Positions 33,984 through 45,719 of a DNA stretch of 64,000 nucleotides are shown piece by piece; position 1 is the stretch's first letter; each line of letters starts with the position of its first letter. Source of the DNA: Guadua angustifolia (taxonomy: Eukaryota; Streptophyta; Magnoliopsida; Poales; Poaceae); the NCBI GenBank assembly GCA_036346375.1, contig CM070515.1, positions 18,498,423-18,562,422 on the forward strand. Direction: 5' to 3'. The position numbers and the translations under genes were made by a program. The notes under the pieces were generated by a model. The model was not told the origin of the DNA and did not search any database. It worked only from the letters and a program-made list of their open reading frames with translations.

Positions 33984-36136
33984 TAGACCTAGGAGTTGGG
34001 CTGGCTAGCCTGAGACTCAATAGGCACGACATGGCCGATGCACGGACACAGCACATGGTAGGTCAGGCTAGCACAACCTAAACGATAGGCTGTGCTAGGC
34101 CTCGAAAGTAGTGACGAGTATTAAAGACCATACTATGTTTGGGACTGCAATGGCTAAAAGCTATGTTCTATTTTTGGGCCCACAACTTATAAAGAAAAGC
34201 CTATAAAGAAGAATAAGGCCCACGATTAGTTACTTGGTTACGACTCCGACCAATTTGCTAGTGTGTCCTCTACTTTGCCTCATATTGGTCATCCTCGACT
34301 AGTAAAAACAACCGTCCCAACTAGTGATACTGATCGGGGCAGACAATTATCTATACACATGTATATTGTGTGGTGGACGATTTTTCTTGACAAGTACGAA
34401 TAACTATTTGAAAGTTCTCCCAAAAGGCACTCTTTGGCAAAAAGACGCTAGTTGAAGAGAAGATACCTTTCGGCCGTGCAACACCTTTTCGAAGCATAAC
34501 TGTCGCCTTCGTTCTGTATAAATAGGGAGACTATTTGTACCGTCGAAAGGGAGAATGATTAGAACTACTCTGTAATACTTTGTACACAAAGCAATCTATA
34601 CTCTGTTAAGCCACTTGGATCATAAGAAGCAATCAGTGGTCCCTCTTTTGGTAATTTTGTTTTCCTAGAAGCCTATAACTATTTTAATTCATAAGCACGA
34701 TCTAGAGTTCTTAGGTCTTAAATATCGACAAGTAGGTTCGTTGGGTGGCATGGCACACCTATTGGGCCATGCTTGGGCTAGGATCGATGGCATGGAGGTG
34801 GCATAAACAGCTGGGTTGGGTGATGCTGAGGCATAGTGGAAGGAGGGAGTACCTGAAGAGGGGGGAGGGTGTGCACCTTGCCGTGGCGTCGTCATCGTTG
34901 GCCCATCAGATGCTAGCAGGTTCGCTGCATCTAGGCCCATCGGTACCATTGTAGCCTAGATCTACCATGCATCTCAGAGGCACTAGCTGCTAGGGCCGGC
35001 ATCGACGGTCGTGACTGGTAGGGAGGTCACTTTGTGGTGGTGTGTTGCCCACCGACGAGGCCGACTATGAGGAGAGTGCCATCGTATTGGTGAAGTTGCC
35101 TACAACAATTTGGAGGGAATAGGTAAGTGCCTTTGTCTTCATTTCCCTGAAGCTTTCGAATATGTCAAAAGGGAGCTTTTCATGTTTTTCGCTTGTATCA
35201 TGACAAGCTTGGCAGTAGCGTGAGATAAGAGGCCTCACAGCTAGCGCAACAAGGCAAGACAAGTATGACAGCCCCACTTGTGGAAGAAGCTAATGGGCAA
35301 GTATAGTCTTCGTCCTCTCCTACACCTCCTAAGTGGCATTCTATCTTACAGTTGAACCACTGCCTAGAGAATGATTTTGCGAACACCACTCTTGATCTTG
35401 CCGGGAAAGGCAAGATAGACTTGCTTGAGTGGTGAAAAAAAAGTGGATATTTCTTATGCTATGCCATTTCGCACGAGATGTTCTAATTATTCCGGTGTCC
35501 ATTGTCTTTTTGAAAGCGATATTCTGTTTTGTAGGGAGAATAATTGAAGAAAGGACATCATTCCTCATGCCCAAGATGGTGAAGGCAATGACTTGCATCA
35601 AAGACTGAGAATTGGCAAAAGAGCGACAATAGCATTAATTGGAGGATCCCGAGATTGTGCAGTCGTATGCTGACATGGAATACATGAATGATATGAACAA
35701 TGGAGAGTAGTTTGTATATATACATGTTATTTACATACCACTTTCCTTACTAGGAGAATCCCACTCCGGGCTTAAGGTTTTTAACAAGATAGTAACTTTG
35801 TATCTGTACCTAATAAATAAATAAAATTTAGATCTTTTTCTTCAAATAATTGTGTGAACCAGATACTTGCCGACGGTTGACACTCACTCCTAGTCCTTGA
35901 TGCCGTCCACAGCGACTGATGACTGTGACATCATGACTCCACACATCCAATAGGACAAGACTTGGACTAGCACGAAACGGTATGCCCTAGGCCTTGGCTC
36001 GGCCTCACTGGAGGCGAGTCGAAGTGTCACGGCATGGCACGATGAGGTGGCCATGCTGGATAGACATGGCATGCCATGGCCAAAACCTGTTGGGCCCATG
36101 TTGTGCCGTGCTGGCACGGTCCAACTCCTACCTCTA
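33984..36136. mobile_element. hAT-like element, ~2.15 kb, with a nested LTR
   Basis: The left end TAGACCTAGGAGTTGGGCTG and the right end read inward TAGAGGTAGGAGTTGGACCG form inverted repeats. Flanks GATGCCAT (33976-33983) and CTTGCCAA (36137-36144) share TGCCA, 5 of 8. Subterminal zones repeat GGCACGG/CATGGCC words. An LTR-like sequence at about 34110-34700 lies inside. Between 35040 and 35700 short minus-strand frames might be decayed transposase, but I recognise no hAT motif. Confidence 0.6.
34110..34700 (+). mobile_element. Solo LTR-like sequence related to the right-edge LTR
   Basis: It shares ordered landmarks with 63690-64000: ccatact(a/c), gggcccac, ccaattt, cacattggtc/catattggtc, gtaat(a/t)ctt(t/g)gta, and ccacttgg...aagaggcaatc. 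A TATA box (TATAAATA, 34517-34524) fits a Gypsy LTR promoter. Boundaries and target duplication were not found. Confidence 0.5.
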
Positions 36137-36178
36137 CTTGCCAAGCCAGAGATATGCACAATCGAGTACTTCAATGCA

Positions 36179-36905
36179 CAAGGTTTCAAATTTTGTCTTC
36201 GGACCACATCTCAAAGGCGGCCGAAATCCAAAATTTCGGTGATATTTCAAATTTTTTGATGAAATCCAGACGAAATTCAAAAAGCAAATTTGAAATTTGG
36301 TAAATTTGAAATCGGGAAAACTGAAATTTTGGACAAAATCACTAAAATTTCATCATTTTCAAGTCCTATGAAATGGTCTCCCGAGGCTAGAAAAAATTGG
36401 AAAAAATAAATAAAGTTATGCAAGCATTTATCTACATTTCTTATATATTTTAATGCAAAATACTAAGTATTTTCATATAAAATTCTCAAGTTAGGGTTTA
36501 AAATTTAGGCCGAAATACATCATGTAAGGCTGAAATTCAAGTTAGGGTTTAGACTGAAATACATCATTGAAGGCCGAAATTCAAGCTAGGGTTTAAGCGA
36601 AATACAATTAAGGCCGAAATCCAAGCTAGGGTTTAGGCAAAATACAATTTAAGGCCAAATACATTATTTAAAGCTGAAATCTAAGTTAGAGTTTAGAGTT
36701 TAGATCGAAATACAATTTAAGGCTGAAATCCAAGTTAGAGTTTAGATCGAAATGCATCATTTAAGGCCGAAATCCAAATTAGGGTTTAGTGTTAGGTTTA
36801 CATAATTTGTATATGTATTTTTTTTCAAACTTTTCACATATATTCCTTATAAAAGCATTATAATTCTGCACAAAAAAAAGCTGGTGCGAAATTTGGTCCA
36901 AAAAA
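36179..36905. mobile_element. Diverged hAT-like copy containing a minisatellite
   Basis: The left end CAAGGTTTCAAATTTTG matches the CARGGTTCAAATTTTCG family, and subterminal AAATTTCGG words follow. The right end (gcgaaatttggtcc near 36890) matches only weakly, and no duplication was found. The interior differs from the other copies. Confidence 0.4.
36493..36810. repeat. Minisatellite, ~45-58-bp units containing TTAGGGTTTA
   Basis: About six or seven units repeat the pattern ttagggttta-g-cgaaatacatcatttaaggccgaaatccaag with unit lengths varying around 50 bp. The ttagggttta part resembles plant telomeric sequence, but the unit is far longer than a telomere repeat. Confidence 0.8.
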
Positions 36906-36919
36906 CATAAAAACAATTG

Positions 36920-37100
36920 ACTGATGATGAAATAATTGATGCATTGTTCCAAATCACTGAGGAAATGAATGCTGGTTTGTGTAAGGACTTAATTAACTGA
37001 TGATGAATATAAGTGATATATGCATTGTTCTAAATTGATCCTCTTAAAGCACTAGGTCCTGACAGTTTTCCCGCTCAATTTTTATGAAGCGATAGCGCTT
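36920..37100 (+). pseudogene. Tiny LINE reverse-transcriptase fragment
   Basis: Plus-strand reading gives IDPLKALGPDSFPAQFL near 37035-37086, matching the LINE RT motif KAPGPDG-P-FF. A related piece (TDDEIIDALFQIT, about 36918-36957) lies upstream, so the fragment itself may be partly duplicated. Too short and interrupted to be functional. Confidence 0.55.
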
Positions 37101-37260
37101 ACTCATTAGAAGATATATCAAGTAATGAAAGGATCTCACATTTAAGAATCAAAACTTCAAAAAAATGAAAAAAAATCATGTACACATTTAAGAATCATTT
37201 TATGAAGCGATAGCGCTTACTCATTAGAAGATATATCAAGTAATGGAAGGATCTCACATT
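37079..37260. repeat. Tandem duplication of a 62-bp word
   Basis: ttttatgaagcgatagcgct...aggatctcacat occurs at about 37079-37141 and again at 37198-37260 with one visible difference (aatgaaagg versus aatggaagg). The near identity suggests a fairly recent duplication. Confidence 0.85.
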
Positions 37261-37261
37261 G

Positions 37262-37537
37262 GATTATAATACATTTGATTCTAAATATAAGTTGTTTGGG
37301 ACATTGACAACATAGTCTCCAAGATGATACTTTGACCATCAATTCTATGAAAACATATATTTTCAAATAAAAATAATTATACATTATGAGAGTATATTTC
37401 ATGATGGTCTAGTAATACAAACTTCATGTTATTAATCTAGGTAATTTTTTATATATTAATTGATGGTCAAATCTAAAAATATTTGACTGGCACAGAGTCT
37501 AGAACGACTTATATTTAGAATAGGAGCAATAGTATAC
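37262..37537. mobile_element. Stowaway-like MITE, ends degraded
   Basis: Inverted arms of about 80 bp share attctaaatataagt-gtt and tttgaccatcaatt (left arm 37262-37347, right arm 37450-37537). TTCTAAATATAAGT is the usual subterminal word of grass Stowaway (Tc1/mariner) MITEs. The terminal CTCCCTCCG and TA duplication are not clear. No coding sequence. Confidence 0.65.
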
Positions 37538-38437
37538 CCATGTGCAAAGTGGGTAAAACTAATCGGCACACATTCTTCATTTCATTACCCCTTCATTGAA
37601 TTTCCAAGCTACAAACTTCATCTTTGTACAAGTTGAGAAAGTAGACAACAAGCACACGAAGAGCTAAACAAAGTGTCCTACCGATCACAGCCGGCGGAAA
37701 AATACAACCAATTGACCATCCGAAAAGAAAGGAAAAATTGATGATTTGCCTTCATTTACTTGTGTCATTCATGATTTGTTCCATGATATTTCATTGCATA
37801 CAAGCCTTAGAACCACGTATCAGTGAGATATATAGAGCAAATCATCAATTGCACCAATTAAAATAGGGCAAATCATCAAATATTCTCCCGTAAATGGCAA
37901 TGGCTTCAAATTTCTTGCTCCTCCGAGCAGAGAAGATCACAAGTTAAACGATGAACAGAGAAAGAGAGATACATCATGTTGGTTCAGCCTGTCTCTACAT
38001 GGTCTCCGAGATCCTGTAAATTAAGGTTGCCTGTGTTAGACGGAAAAAAAAAATATAGTACTCTTGCCAATGAACTTTTAGTTAGAAAGTAGTGCTATTA
38101 CTATTATATTTGACTCCAAATTTACTTTAGGGATTTGGAACACAGATTGTGCTGCACGATATTACTACTAATTGGTCCTGATCCCCCGGCCCAGGTGTCT
38201 TGTCGATTCCAAATGGGACCAAGCAAGCTTGAACTAACCAAACAAAAGTGGCGAATTTCTAAAAGTAGTGATGTAAAATATGCAAAACATATTGCATGTC
38301 TGTGGACGGTGTGCAAGCAAAAGAGCACGACAAGGCCACAACAAAGAATTGCATGTGTCTACGTGAAATTAAGAAGGCAGATCATATAGCAATGGGATCT
38401 AAAAAGAAAAGAGTCAAACTTCAAGGCTCAAGCAGCA
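37538..38437. other. Intergenic DNA downstream of the DUF1645 gene
   Basis: AT-rich, no recognised gene or repeat. Bases just left of 38438 should contain the gene's 3' UTR and polyadenylation region, but I cannot pinpoint a signal. Confidence 0.45.
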
Positions 38438-38869
38438 TTAGACCATTAGTACATTAATTACCACAGGAGCGTCGGCGGACGCGCCTTCCCCGGCGCTCTC
38501 GGCGGCGCCCTTCCTGTGCGCCTTCCTCAGCCCGAGCAGCTCTTTCCACCGGGCGCCGGACGCTGGCCGGGCCACGCGGCGGTGGCGGTCATTGGCGTCG
38601 TGCGCGCGCAGCTCGTCGCGCAGCGTCACGGGCCCGCGGCCACCCGAGGCGGCCTCCCGCAGCGGCAGGATGCGGCCCTTGGAGAATAGCTGGTCCGCTG
38701 CCATCATCGGGCGGTTGCCCACCGAGAACTCGAAGTCCGCGTCCCCTGTCGTCGCCCGCCCGGGCCCCGGCTGCGGCGTTGGCGGCTCCAGCGAGAAGTC
38801 GCTGGAGAAGGACATCCGCGGCGCCATGAGCTGGCCGGGTTGCTGCTGCTGCTCCGGGTGGTTGTACAT
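38438..38869 (-). CDS. DUF1645-family plant protein, 143 aa, single exon
   Basis: This is the only host gene I can support. Residues 19-30 (MSFSSDFSLEPP), 45-51 (DFEFSVG) and 55-71 (MMAADQLFSKGRILPLR) form the N-terminal signature of the plant DUF1645 family, and RWKELLGLRKAHRKG in the second half is the usual basic block. Molecular function is not established for most members; some related proteins have been linked to stress responses and growth. The ATG at 38869 is preferred because a Gln-rich start (MYNHPEQQQQ) runs straight into the motif; M15 and M19 are later alternatives. No signal peptide or membrane segment is visible, and the basic tract would suit a nuclear or cytosolic protein. 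The CDS is GC-rich, unlike its AT-rich surroundings, as is usual for short intronless grass genes. It is intact while neighbouring ORFs are broken. Confidence 0.88.
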   Translation of the reverse strand: MYNHPEQQQQPGQLMAPRMSFSSDFSLEPPTPQPGPGRATTGDADFEFSVGNRPMMAADQLFSKGRILPLREAASGGRGPVTLRDELRAHDANDRHRRVARPASGARWKELLGLRKAHRKGAAESAGEGASADAPVVINVLMV

Positions 38870-39110
38870 GTCAACACAAGCATGTCATCAACACACGCAC
38901 ACGCCCATAAGTACGTACTCCGCTCACGATCTACATGCGCGCCCTAGTGCACAGCACAAGCTACTAGGACTCTATGAATACCACCACACTCTACCACTAG
39001 CGTCTAGTGTGTGGGTTCTAGCTAATACCAAATTAATGGAGCTGGGTCAGACTGGCCAAGCCTTTCTACGACATTACAGGCGCGCGCGTGTTGGGTTGGC
39101 GTGAGGGATG

Positions 39111-39121
39111 ATTATAAATAG
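39111..39121 (-). promoter_or_regulatory. Possible TATA box of the DUF1645 gene
   Basis: The minus strand reads CTATTTATAAT about 240 bp upstream of the start codon, giving a ~200-bp 5' UTR if used. The same site reads ATTATAAATAG on the plus strand, so its direction is ambiguous; no gene to the right supports the plus reading. Confidence 0.4.
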
Positions 39122-40348
39122 CAGCGAAGCAGATGAGACCGCGAGAGGAGAGGATGGCCGGGCGCGTGCACTTGCATGCTTGGATTGAGAAGAGGAAGAA
39201 GGCCGGGGAATGGTAGGGGCGGTGCGCGTTCAATGGTAACGTTGGCGCAGACGTTGGAAAGCAAGGACATTATTTTGTGCAAGACGTTGCCTGCAATATC
39301 TCTACCTTATAGAGTGAGAGTTTCTTTCCACGTCACTTCATCAAAATTACGCATCTTTGTCACTGCTCTTTAATTACTCATCTATGCCACTGCTATTTAA
39401 TTACGCACCTTTGCCATTGTTAGTGCTCTTTGTAAATAAACTTTTTATCGTAAATTGAATTTCCGTTGCAACGTACGGGCACATGGCTAGTTACGGGAAA
39501 AGAGATAGTAAAATTCCTTGTGTTTTCACGCCTTTGACTTCTTGACGATGTTGCCAGCAATACACGTCGTCGGGTTAATTGATTTGAGCACTAAAGTGCA
39601 CTGGTCAAAATCTCGGGCATGGAAATAGGGTTTTGACTTTTATCTTTTTAATTCAAAAACCGGCCTTGCCCATTTGGGCTGAAATACTTGAAAATAGCGA
39701 TCGATGTACGACCAATCAGAGTAACGCCCTCACGTGTTATGTATAGATCGTTCGTGCGCATGCGTGTGTAACAGTGTGCCATGACTGACAAGCTAGCTAG
39801 TCCATGTGCCTGTCCTTTTGTCGTTGTGCTCCGCTAAATAGTTCTAATATCTTTTTTTTTTTTTTTACCTGCAATTCGAGCAAGTCGCGGAGCGGAACAG
39901 ATCTAGAGCAATGTGATTATAGAGAGAAGGACAGATTGTCGCATTAATTGAAGTGCGTGCATGCCCGGAAAAAGTCAAGGGACATGCCATTTAACGCCGC
40001 GTGGCACCATATCTAGTGTAAATGTACTCCATACATATACTAAAGTACGATGAAATACTAGTAGTATAAGATCGTTGCTGGCAGCCTGGCATGACAGATA
40101 TATTAGAACTGCCCTTCTTTAATTTATCTTGATTAGCGATGACAAATTGACAATATATATAGTTGGGAGATGCTTCTATGTGTTTTTTTAAAATGTTGTA
40201 TTAATATTAAAACATGAATAAAAGATAGATAGTGATTACTTATCTCTTTGTTTACCCTAAAATTTATAAACTTATATAAAAACAGAAAGCATAGAAGCGC
40301 CACTCTATATAGTTTTATCGAGATGGGTAACCATATAGGTTGATGAAC
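39122..40348. other. Intergenic DNA upstream of the DUF1645 gene
   Basis: No ORF with a recognisable domain. There is a poly-T tract near 39850. The GC-rich part to about 39250 may include proximal promoter; the rest is AT-rich. Confidence 0.45.
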
Positions 40349-40356
40349 CATACATA

Positions 40357-41767
40357 CAGTGGCGGATCTAGGATTTTAAGTTAGGGTATGCCGAGCTAAT
40401 ACTATAATATATAATTCGGTAAAATCTAATGAACAATTCGGTAAACAACTACAAATGTTGTCGAAAAATTCGGTATACGAGTATAAAATAACTAGAAACA
40501 TAATAATACAAGTATAAATTACAATATAAATAGTTCGAACATTTTAAGTATGAAATATGTATAAAAGAAGCTTACGCACCTACAATAGTTCAAAGAATAC
40601 AATATTACTTCTTGTCTTTCTTGTTTGGCCTCCGCTTTCTAATAGCCATGAAACTCTTGATTATATCATTTTCATCAACTTGGAAGAAAATATCTCACTT
40701 AATAAACGTTTCTGAAAAAGAGATGCATTGTTTCTAGAAAAGAGATGAAGCAGCAGTAGCCTTCTTTGCTGCATGTTTCCGAAAAAGAGATGCAATGTCT
40801 CCGTTCCTCTTCATAATTCAACAACTCTACAAACAAAAAAAAGCAATGTATCAACAAGCAACTCTCTAGTCTCTAGCAAAGTAGCAATTATATTTGTTTT
40901 TAGATCAAAAGGACATAAGAAAGATGCCCTAGTTCCATTACTGAAACTAAGCAAGAGTTCAATAACATGCCCAACAAACTTCATCCACCATAGCACAAAA
41001 AACCCCAACGAACAGGTTGAAACACATACGGAATAGCAAGAAAGCACACCCATTACAGAAAACTATACTCATACTTAACTCAAACAGCAGGATCACAACT
41101 CCTCGGAGATTAGCTCAACCGAAACTCCCAAACAAACAGAAACTTGAAATTCCTAAAACCTCACGACACTCCAAAATCTAAAGCCAACGACGCTTGAATG
41201 TTGAGTTCTAAGTTTCTACAGAACATTAAGATCTTCGCCTCCAGCACTCTTGTGAATAAAGGATTCCAATCACTCAGCGTGACAAGCAATTTCCTCCAAA
41301 CACTTTTTACACTTGACCGGTCCTGAAATTATATTTGTTTCTACTCTATAAATCAACTAGCAGTCTTGCACTCAAATCACATGTAGAATCGATATACATT
41401 AATATAGCAATCATAGGAGGGTGAATGATTGCGCGGAAGCTAAAACAAATTTTTATTGATTCTCAAATCACCCCTAAACAAATTATAAAAAACTGCTTCG
41501 ATTTCAGAAAAACAGACTGACACATGTTAACGAAAATAGTAATTCCTGAAGATCTAACCGTTGGATTGATTTAAAATTTTAACTATAGAAACTAGATTCA
41601 ATTTCGAAACTAACGCAATAAGAATTAGCTCAATCGGATATACGGATCTAAAGTTATGACCTTCACAAGCTGACTATATAAAATAATGATGGTATTATGA
41701 ACTGTATTGGTCCGAATCTACAGGGTATACCGTGGCCCACCCGGCATACTCTGTAGATCCGCCCCTG
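40357..41767. mobile_element. hAT element, 1411 bp, CAGNGGCGGATCTA ends
   Basis: The left end is CAGTGGCGGATCTAGGAT and the right end read inward is CAGGGGCGGATCTACAGAG. CATACATA at 40349-40356 and 41768-41775 is a perfect 8-bp duplication. The centre (40600-41060) may keep scraps of a transposase C-terminus on the minus strand, but no catalytic or dimerisation motif can be traced, so it is non-autonomous now. Confidence 0.92.
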
Positions 41768-41775
41768 CATACATA

Positions 41776-42539
41776 TGAATCCATTCATTACTAACATGGG
41801 AGCTCAACGTTGTCATCACCAAGAAAGTAGCCATACCATACGAGAACACACATCCCTCTCCCAAAAACGAAAACTCATCTCGCACAGTTGCCGCGCTGCC
41901 GGCCGTACTAGTAGAACGGATCCAATCATGCATGCACGGCATGGGCACGCATGTGCCATTTTCCCACGTGATGCATCAGACATATCGACTGTCTCCTAGA
42001 CAGCGATCTGTAAACCGTACGTAAACACTGAGATGGTTTGAGTAAATGCGATGCAGTTTGATCAACGGTCCTCTAGCTATCGAACACCTATAATTCCTTG
42101 CAAGAAAGAAAAACGGACAAGAACAAAACGCTAGCTTCAATTCGGCATGCATGCAGAGACAAGTGCACCAATATTGTCGGCACGGAATTAATCTAGCGGC
42201 AGGTTCAAAGAATCAAAGTTCACGCACGTCTGTCGATCATGTACGTACGCCAGCACTGGCCGGGCGTCCGTTCTGATCGATCGGTTGGATGGATGGGTAT
42301 ATGTTTCTCCTTTTTCTGCGTGGCATTTACGCACGTCTGCTTGAGTGCATGAGGTGTGTATTGGCTGCAGAGCCCATTTATTTCTGCGCGTCTGCAGAGA
42401 GGTGCAGCGAAGCTCTCTGCGCAGTGCAGGCGGTGCTAGGACAGCTGGAGCCCTAGGATTTGACGTACTGCATTTGGGAACTGTGGATGAACGCACGGAG
42501 GAGCAGAAACCGCAGTCTCAGCTTTCACCACGGGGGCCA
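41776..42539. other. Intergenic stretch, no gene supported
   Basis: Moderate GC with many gcatgc words (catgcatgcacggcatg near 41930, cggcatgcatgcagag near 42145). Open frames of up to about 100 codons on both strands overlap each other and show no domain. Confidence 0.4.
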
Positions 42540-42547
42540 CCCATGGG

Positions 42548-44087
42548 CATGGTTCAAATTTTCGCCGATTTTCGGCGAAATTTCGCCGAAATTTCGGTTT
42601 TCGGCCCCTCCCGAATTTATATATCGCGGCCGAATTGAAAATTTGAAAATTTTGATTTTGCTACAGTAACTGCTACAGTAATTTCGGGAAATTTCGCCGA
42701 AATTTCGGGTTTGGAGTCCGGATTTTCAATTTTTTTGGCCGGATTTGAACGGAATGGGTGCAATAACCCTTAAGAAAGTCTTGTTCCATGAAAATTTGAT
42801 GAAAAACTAATTTTTTGAGATTTTTTAAAATTTGGGCAGAAATGTTGTCAGATTTTTAAAAAATTGTAAAAGCCTGATAATCATCTGAAAAAATTATGAT
42901 ACCATCTCTTGTTTCTTTGAATCATATACAAAAATTTTAAAAATAATTTAACATCATTTGTTATCTTAAAAAAATCAAAAACAGAATGGACATAATTGGG
43001 ACAGTAAATTTTTAGATTTTTATAAATTTTCTCGAGTGTGATCATCATCTAAAATTTTTATGACAGATTAAGCACTTTCTCAGTACCATTCTATAAAATT
43101 TTCAAAAAATTTAAACATTCTTCGTTTGCTCAATAAAATCTATAAATGCAGTAAGCACTAAACTTAATTTGCTGTATTATATTTTAAAAATCAAAGAGAG
43201 AAAGAACATAAATGGCACTGTGCCTTCTACGAATTTTATAAATTCACTGGAGCATGATCATGATTCCAAATTTTTATGAGATATTAAACATTTACTTGCC
43301 ACCCTTATGTCAAATTTTTAAAAAATTTAAACCTTTTGTATTGCTAAATTAAATCTATGTATTGATCATCGGCTGTTAACGGGATAATAGCACTGTTTGC
43401 ATTTTTAAAATTCATGACACTTGATCATCACATGAAAATTTTATGACAATATTATGGATGTGTCAGGACCATACAGAAAAAATTTCAAAATTTTACAAGC
43501 GCGTTTGTTTTAATTTTCATTCGAATGAAACTTGCCGCTCAGGGCTTTACCAAGACAGTACCAATGTTTGAATTTTTAAAAATTCCCCACATTTGATCAT
43601 CATCTGAAATTTTTACTGAAATATCATAAGTGTGTCAGGAATCTCCACAAAAAATTTCAAAATTTTATAACTTAGTTTGTACTATTTTTCATCAAGTTCA
43701 AACTTACCGATCAACGTTTCATCGGGACAGTGCCAATGTTTCAATTTTTTAAAAATCCACAGAACTGATAATCTCCTGAAAATTTTATGAGAACATCTCT
43801 AATGTGTCAGGAACCTACAAAAAAAATTTCAAAATTTTTAGACATCGTTTGAACTAATTTCCATTCAGTTCATTTCAACCGAAATTTCGGAAAATTTCGC
43901 CGAAATTTCGGGAAATTTCGCCGAAATTTCGGGTATTTTCACCGAAATTTAGGAAATTTCGGCCCGGAACAAACCGGATTTGAATTTTGAATTTTGAATT
44001 TTAAATGTCCTCCTTCGAAAAAGCGAAATTTCGTCCAAATTTGGATTTGAAGGAGCAATTTTCTTGAAACGAAATTTTGAACCACCT
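42548..44087. mobile_element. hAT-like element, copy 2 of the CARGGTTCAAATTTTCG family
   Basis: The left end is CATGGTTCAAATTTTCGCCG; the right end read inward is GGTGGTTCAAAATTTCG. Flanks CCCATGGG (42540-42547) and TACATGGG (44088-44095) match at 6 of 8, so the exact right boundary is uncertain by a few bases. The interior closely resembles copy 3 and is inverted relative to copy 1. No protein is encoded. Confidence 0.75.
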
Positions 44088-44123
44088 TACATGGGTGCGT
44101 GCGCATTTTTGCTGTTACAGCTA

Positions 44124-45583
44124 TGCAGGCATCAAATTTTCGTCGAAATCCGGCGAAATTTTGGATTTCGGACCCTTCCGAAATTGTAGAAGCTGGGTAA
44201 ATTCAAAATTTCAAAAAAAATTTAAAAATGCTACAGTAATTTCAAAAAATTTGGCAAAATTTCGGGTTTTGAATCTGGTTTTTGAAGTTTAAGCACCGGA
44301 TTTGGTCCAATAACCTATTAGAAAGTGATCTTCCATGAAAATTTGTTGAAAAACTAATTTTTTGAGATTTTTTAAAATTTAGGCAGAAACACTGTCAGTT
44401 TTTAAAAAATTTTACAAGCTTGATAATGATATGAAAAATTTATGGTACCATTACTAGTAGTTTGTGATCATACACAAAAAATTTCAGAATAATTTAACAT
44501 CATTTGTTATCTTTAAAAAATCAAAAACAGAATGGACATAATTGGGACAGTAAACTTGTTAGATTTTTCTAAATTTTCTCGTGTGTGATCATCATCTAAA
44601 ATTTTTATGAAAGATTAAGAATTTCCTCAGTACCATAATATAAAATTTTCAAAAAATTTAAGCTTTATTTGTTTGCTCAATAAAATCTATCAATACAGTA
44701 AGCACTGAACTTAATTTGTTGTATTATATTTCAAAAATCAAACAGAGAAAGAACATAAATGGCACTGTGCCTTATAAGAATTTTATAAATTCACTGGAGC
44801 GTGATCATGATTCAAAATTTTTATGAGAGATTAACCATTTCCTTTTCACCCTTATGTAAAATTTTTAAAAAATTTAAACCTTTTTTTATTAGTAAATTAA
44901 ATCTATGTATTGATCATCGGCCTTTTAACAGGATAGTACCACTGTTAGAATTTTTAAAAATTCATGACACTTTATCATCATATGAAAATTTTACGAGAAT
45001 ATTATGTATGTGTCAGGACCATCCAGAAAAATTTTCAGAATTTTATAACCAAGTTTGTTCTAATTTTCATTCGGATGAAACTTGCCACTCAGCGCTTTAC
45101 CAAGACAATACCAATGTTTGAATTTTTAAACATTCCTCACATTTGATCATCATCTAAAATTTTTACAGAAATATAATAAATATGTCAGCAATATCCATAA
45201 AAAATTTAAAAAATGTTCTAACGTCGTTTGTACTATTTTTCATCCAGTTCAAACTTGTCGATCAACGTTTCATCGGGACAGTACCAATGTTTGAATTTTT
45301 TTAAAAATCCACAGAACTGATAATCACCTGAAAATTTTATGAGAACATTTGTAATGTGTCAGGAACCTACAAAACAAATTTCAAAAATTTTCAACATCGT
45401 TTGGACCAATTTTCAGTCAATAAAATTTGGGCAAAATTTCAGAAATTTCGGTTCCAAATGAACCGAATTTGAATTTTGCTTTTTGAATTTTGAATGGATT
45501 TCATCCGAAATTTCCGAATTTCGCTGAAATTTCGGATTTTGGCCCACCCCGGTTTTTTCTCAAAAACGAAATTTTGATCCCTG
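44124..45583. mobile_element. hAT-like element, copy 3 of the CARGGTTCAAATTTTCG family, 1460 bp
   Basis: The left end is CAGGCATCAAATTTTCGTCG and the right end read inward CAGGGATCAAAATTTCGT. Flanks CAGCTATG (44116-44123) and CTGCCATG (45584-45591) match at 6 of 8. It lies only 36 bp from copy 2 in the same orientation. The interior contains about six ~175-bp units, each with a (t)gatcatcatctgaaaattttatga core. Confidence 0.8.
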
Positions 45584-45719
45584 CTGCCATGGTCGGTTAT
45601 GGCACAGTTCGACTGTCCTACGTACCAGGCTACGTGCAATGCAAACACTTTTAGATAAATGTTTAAAGAGAGATATAATGTTATATTATAAAACATCTAT
45701 TTAAGAGTCATAATGAACG

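Noticed and set aside
39176..39373. 65-codon plus frame downstream of ATTATAAATAG
   Set aside because: No domain; the site more plausibly serves the DUF1645 gene on the minus strand, or neither.
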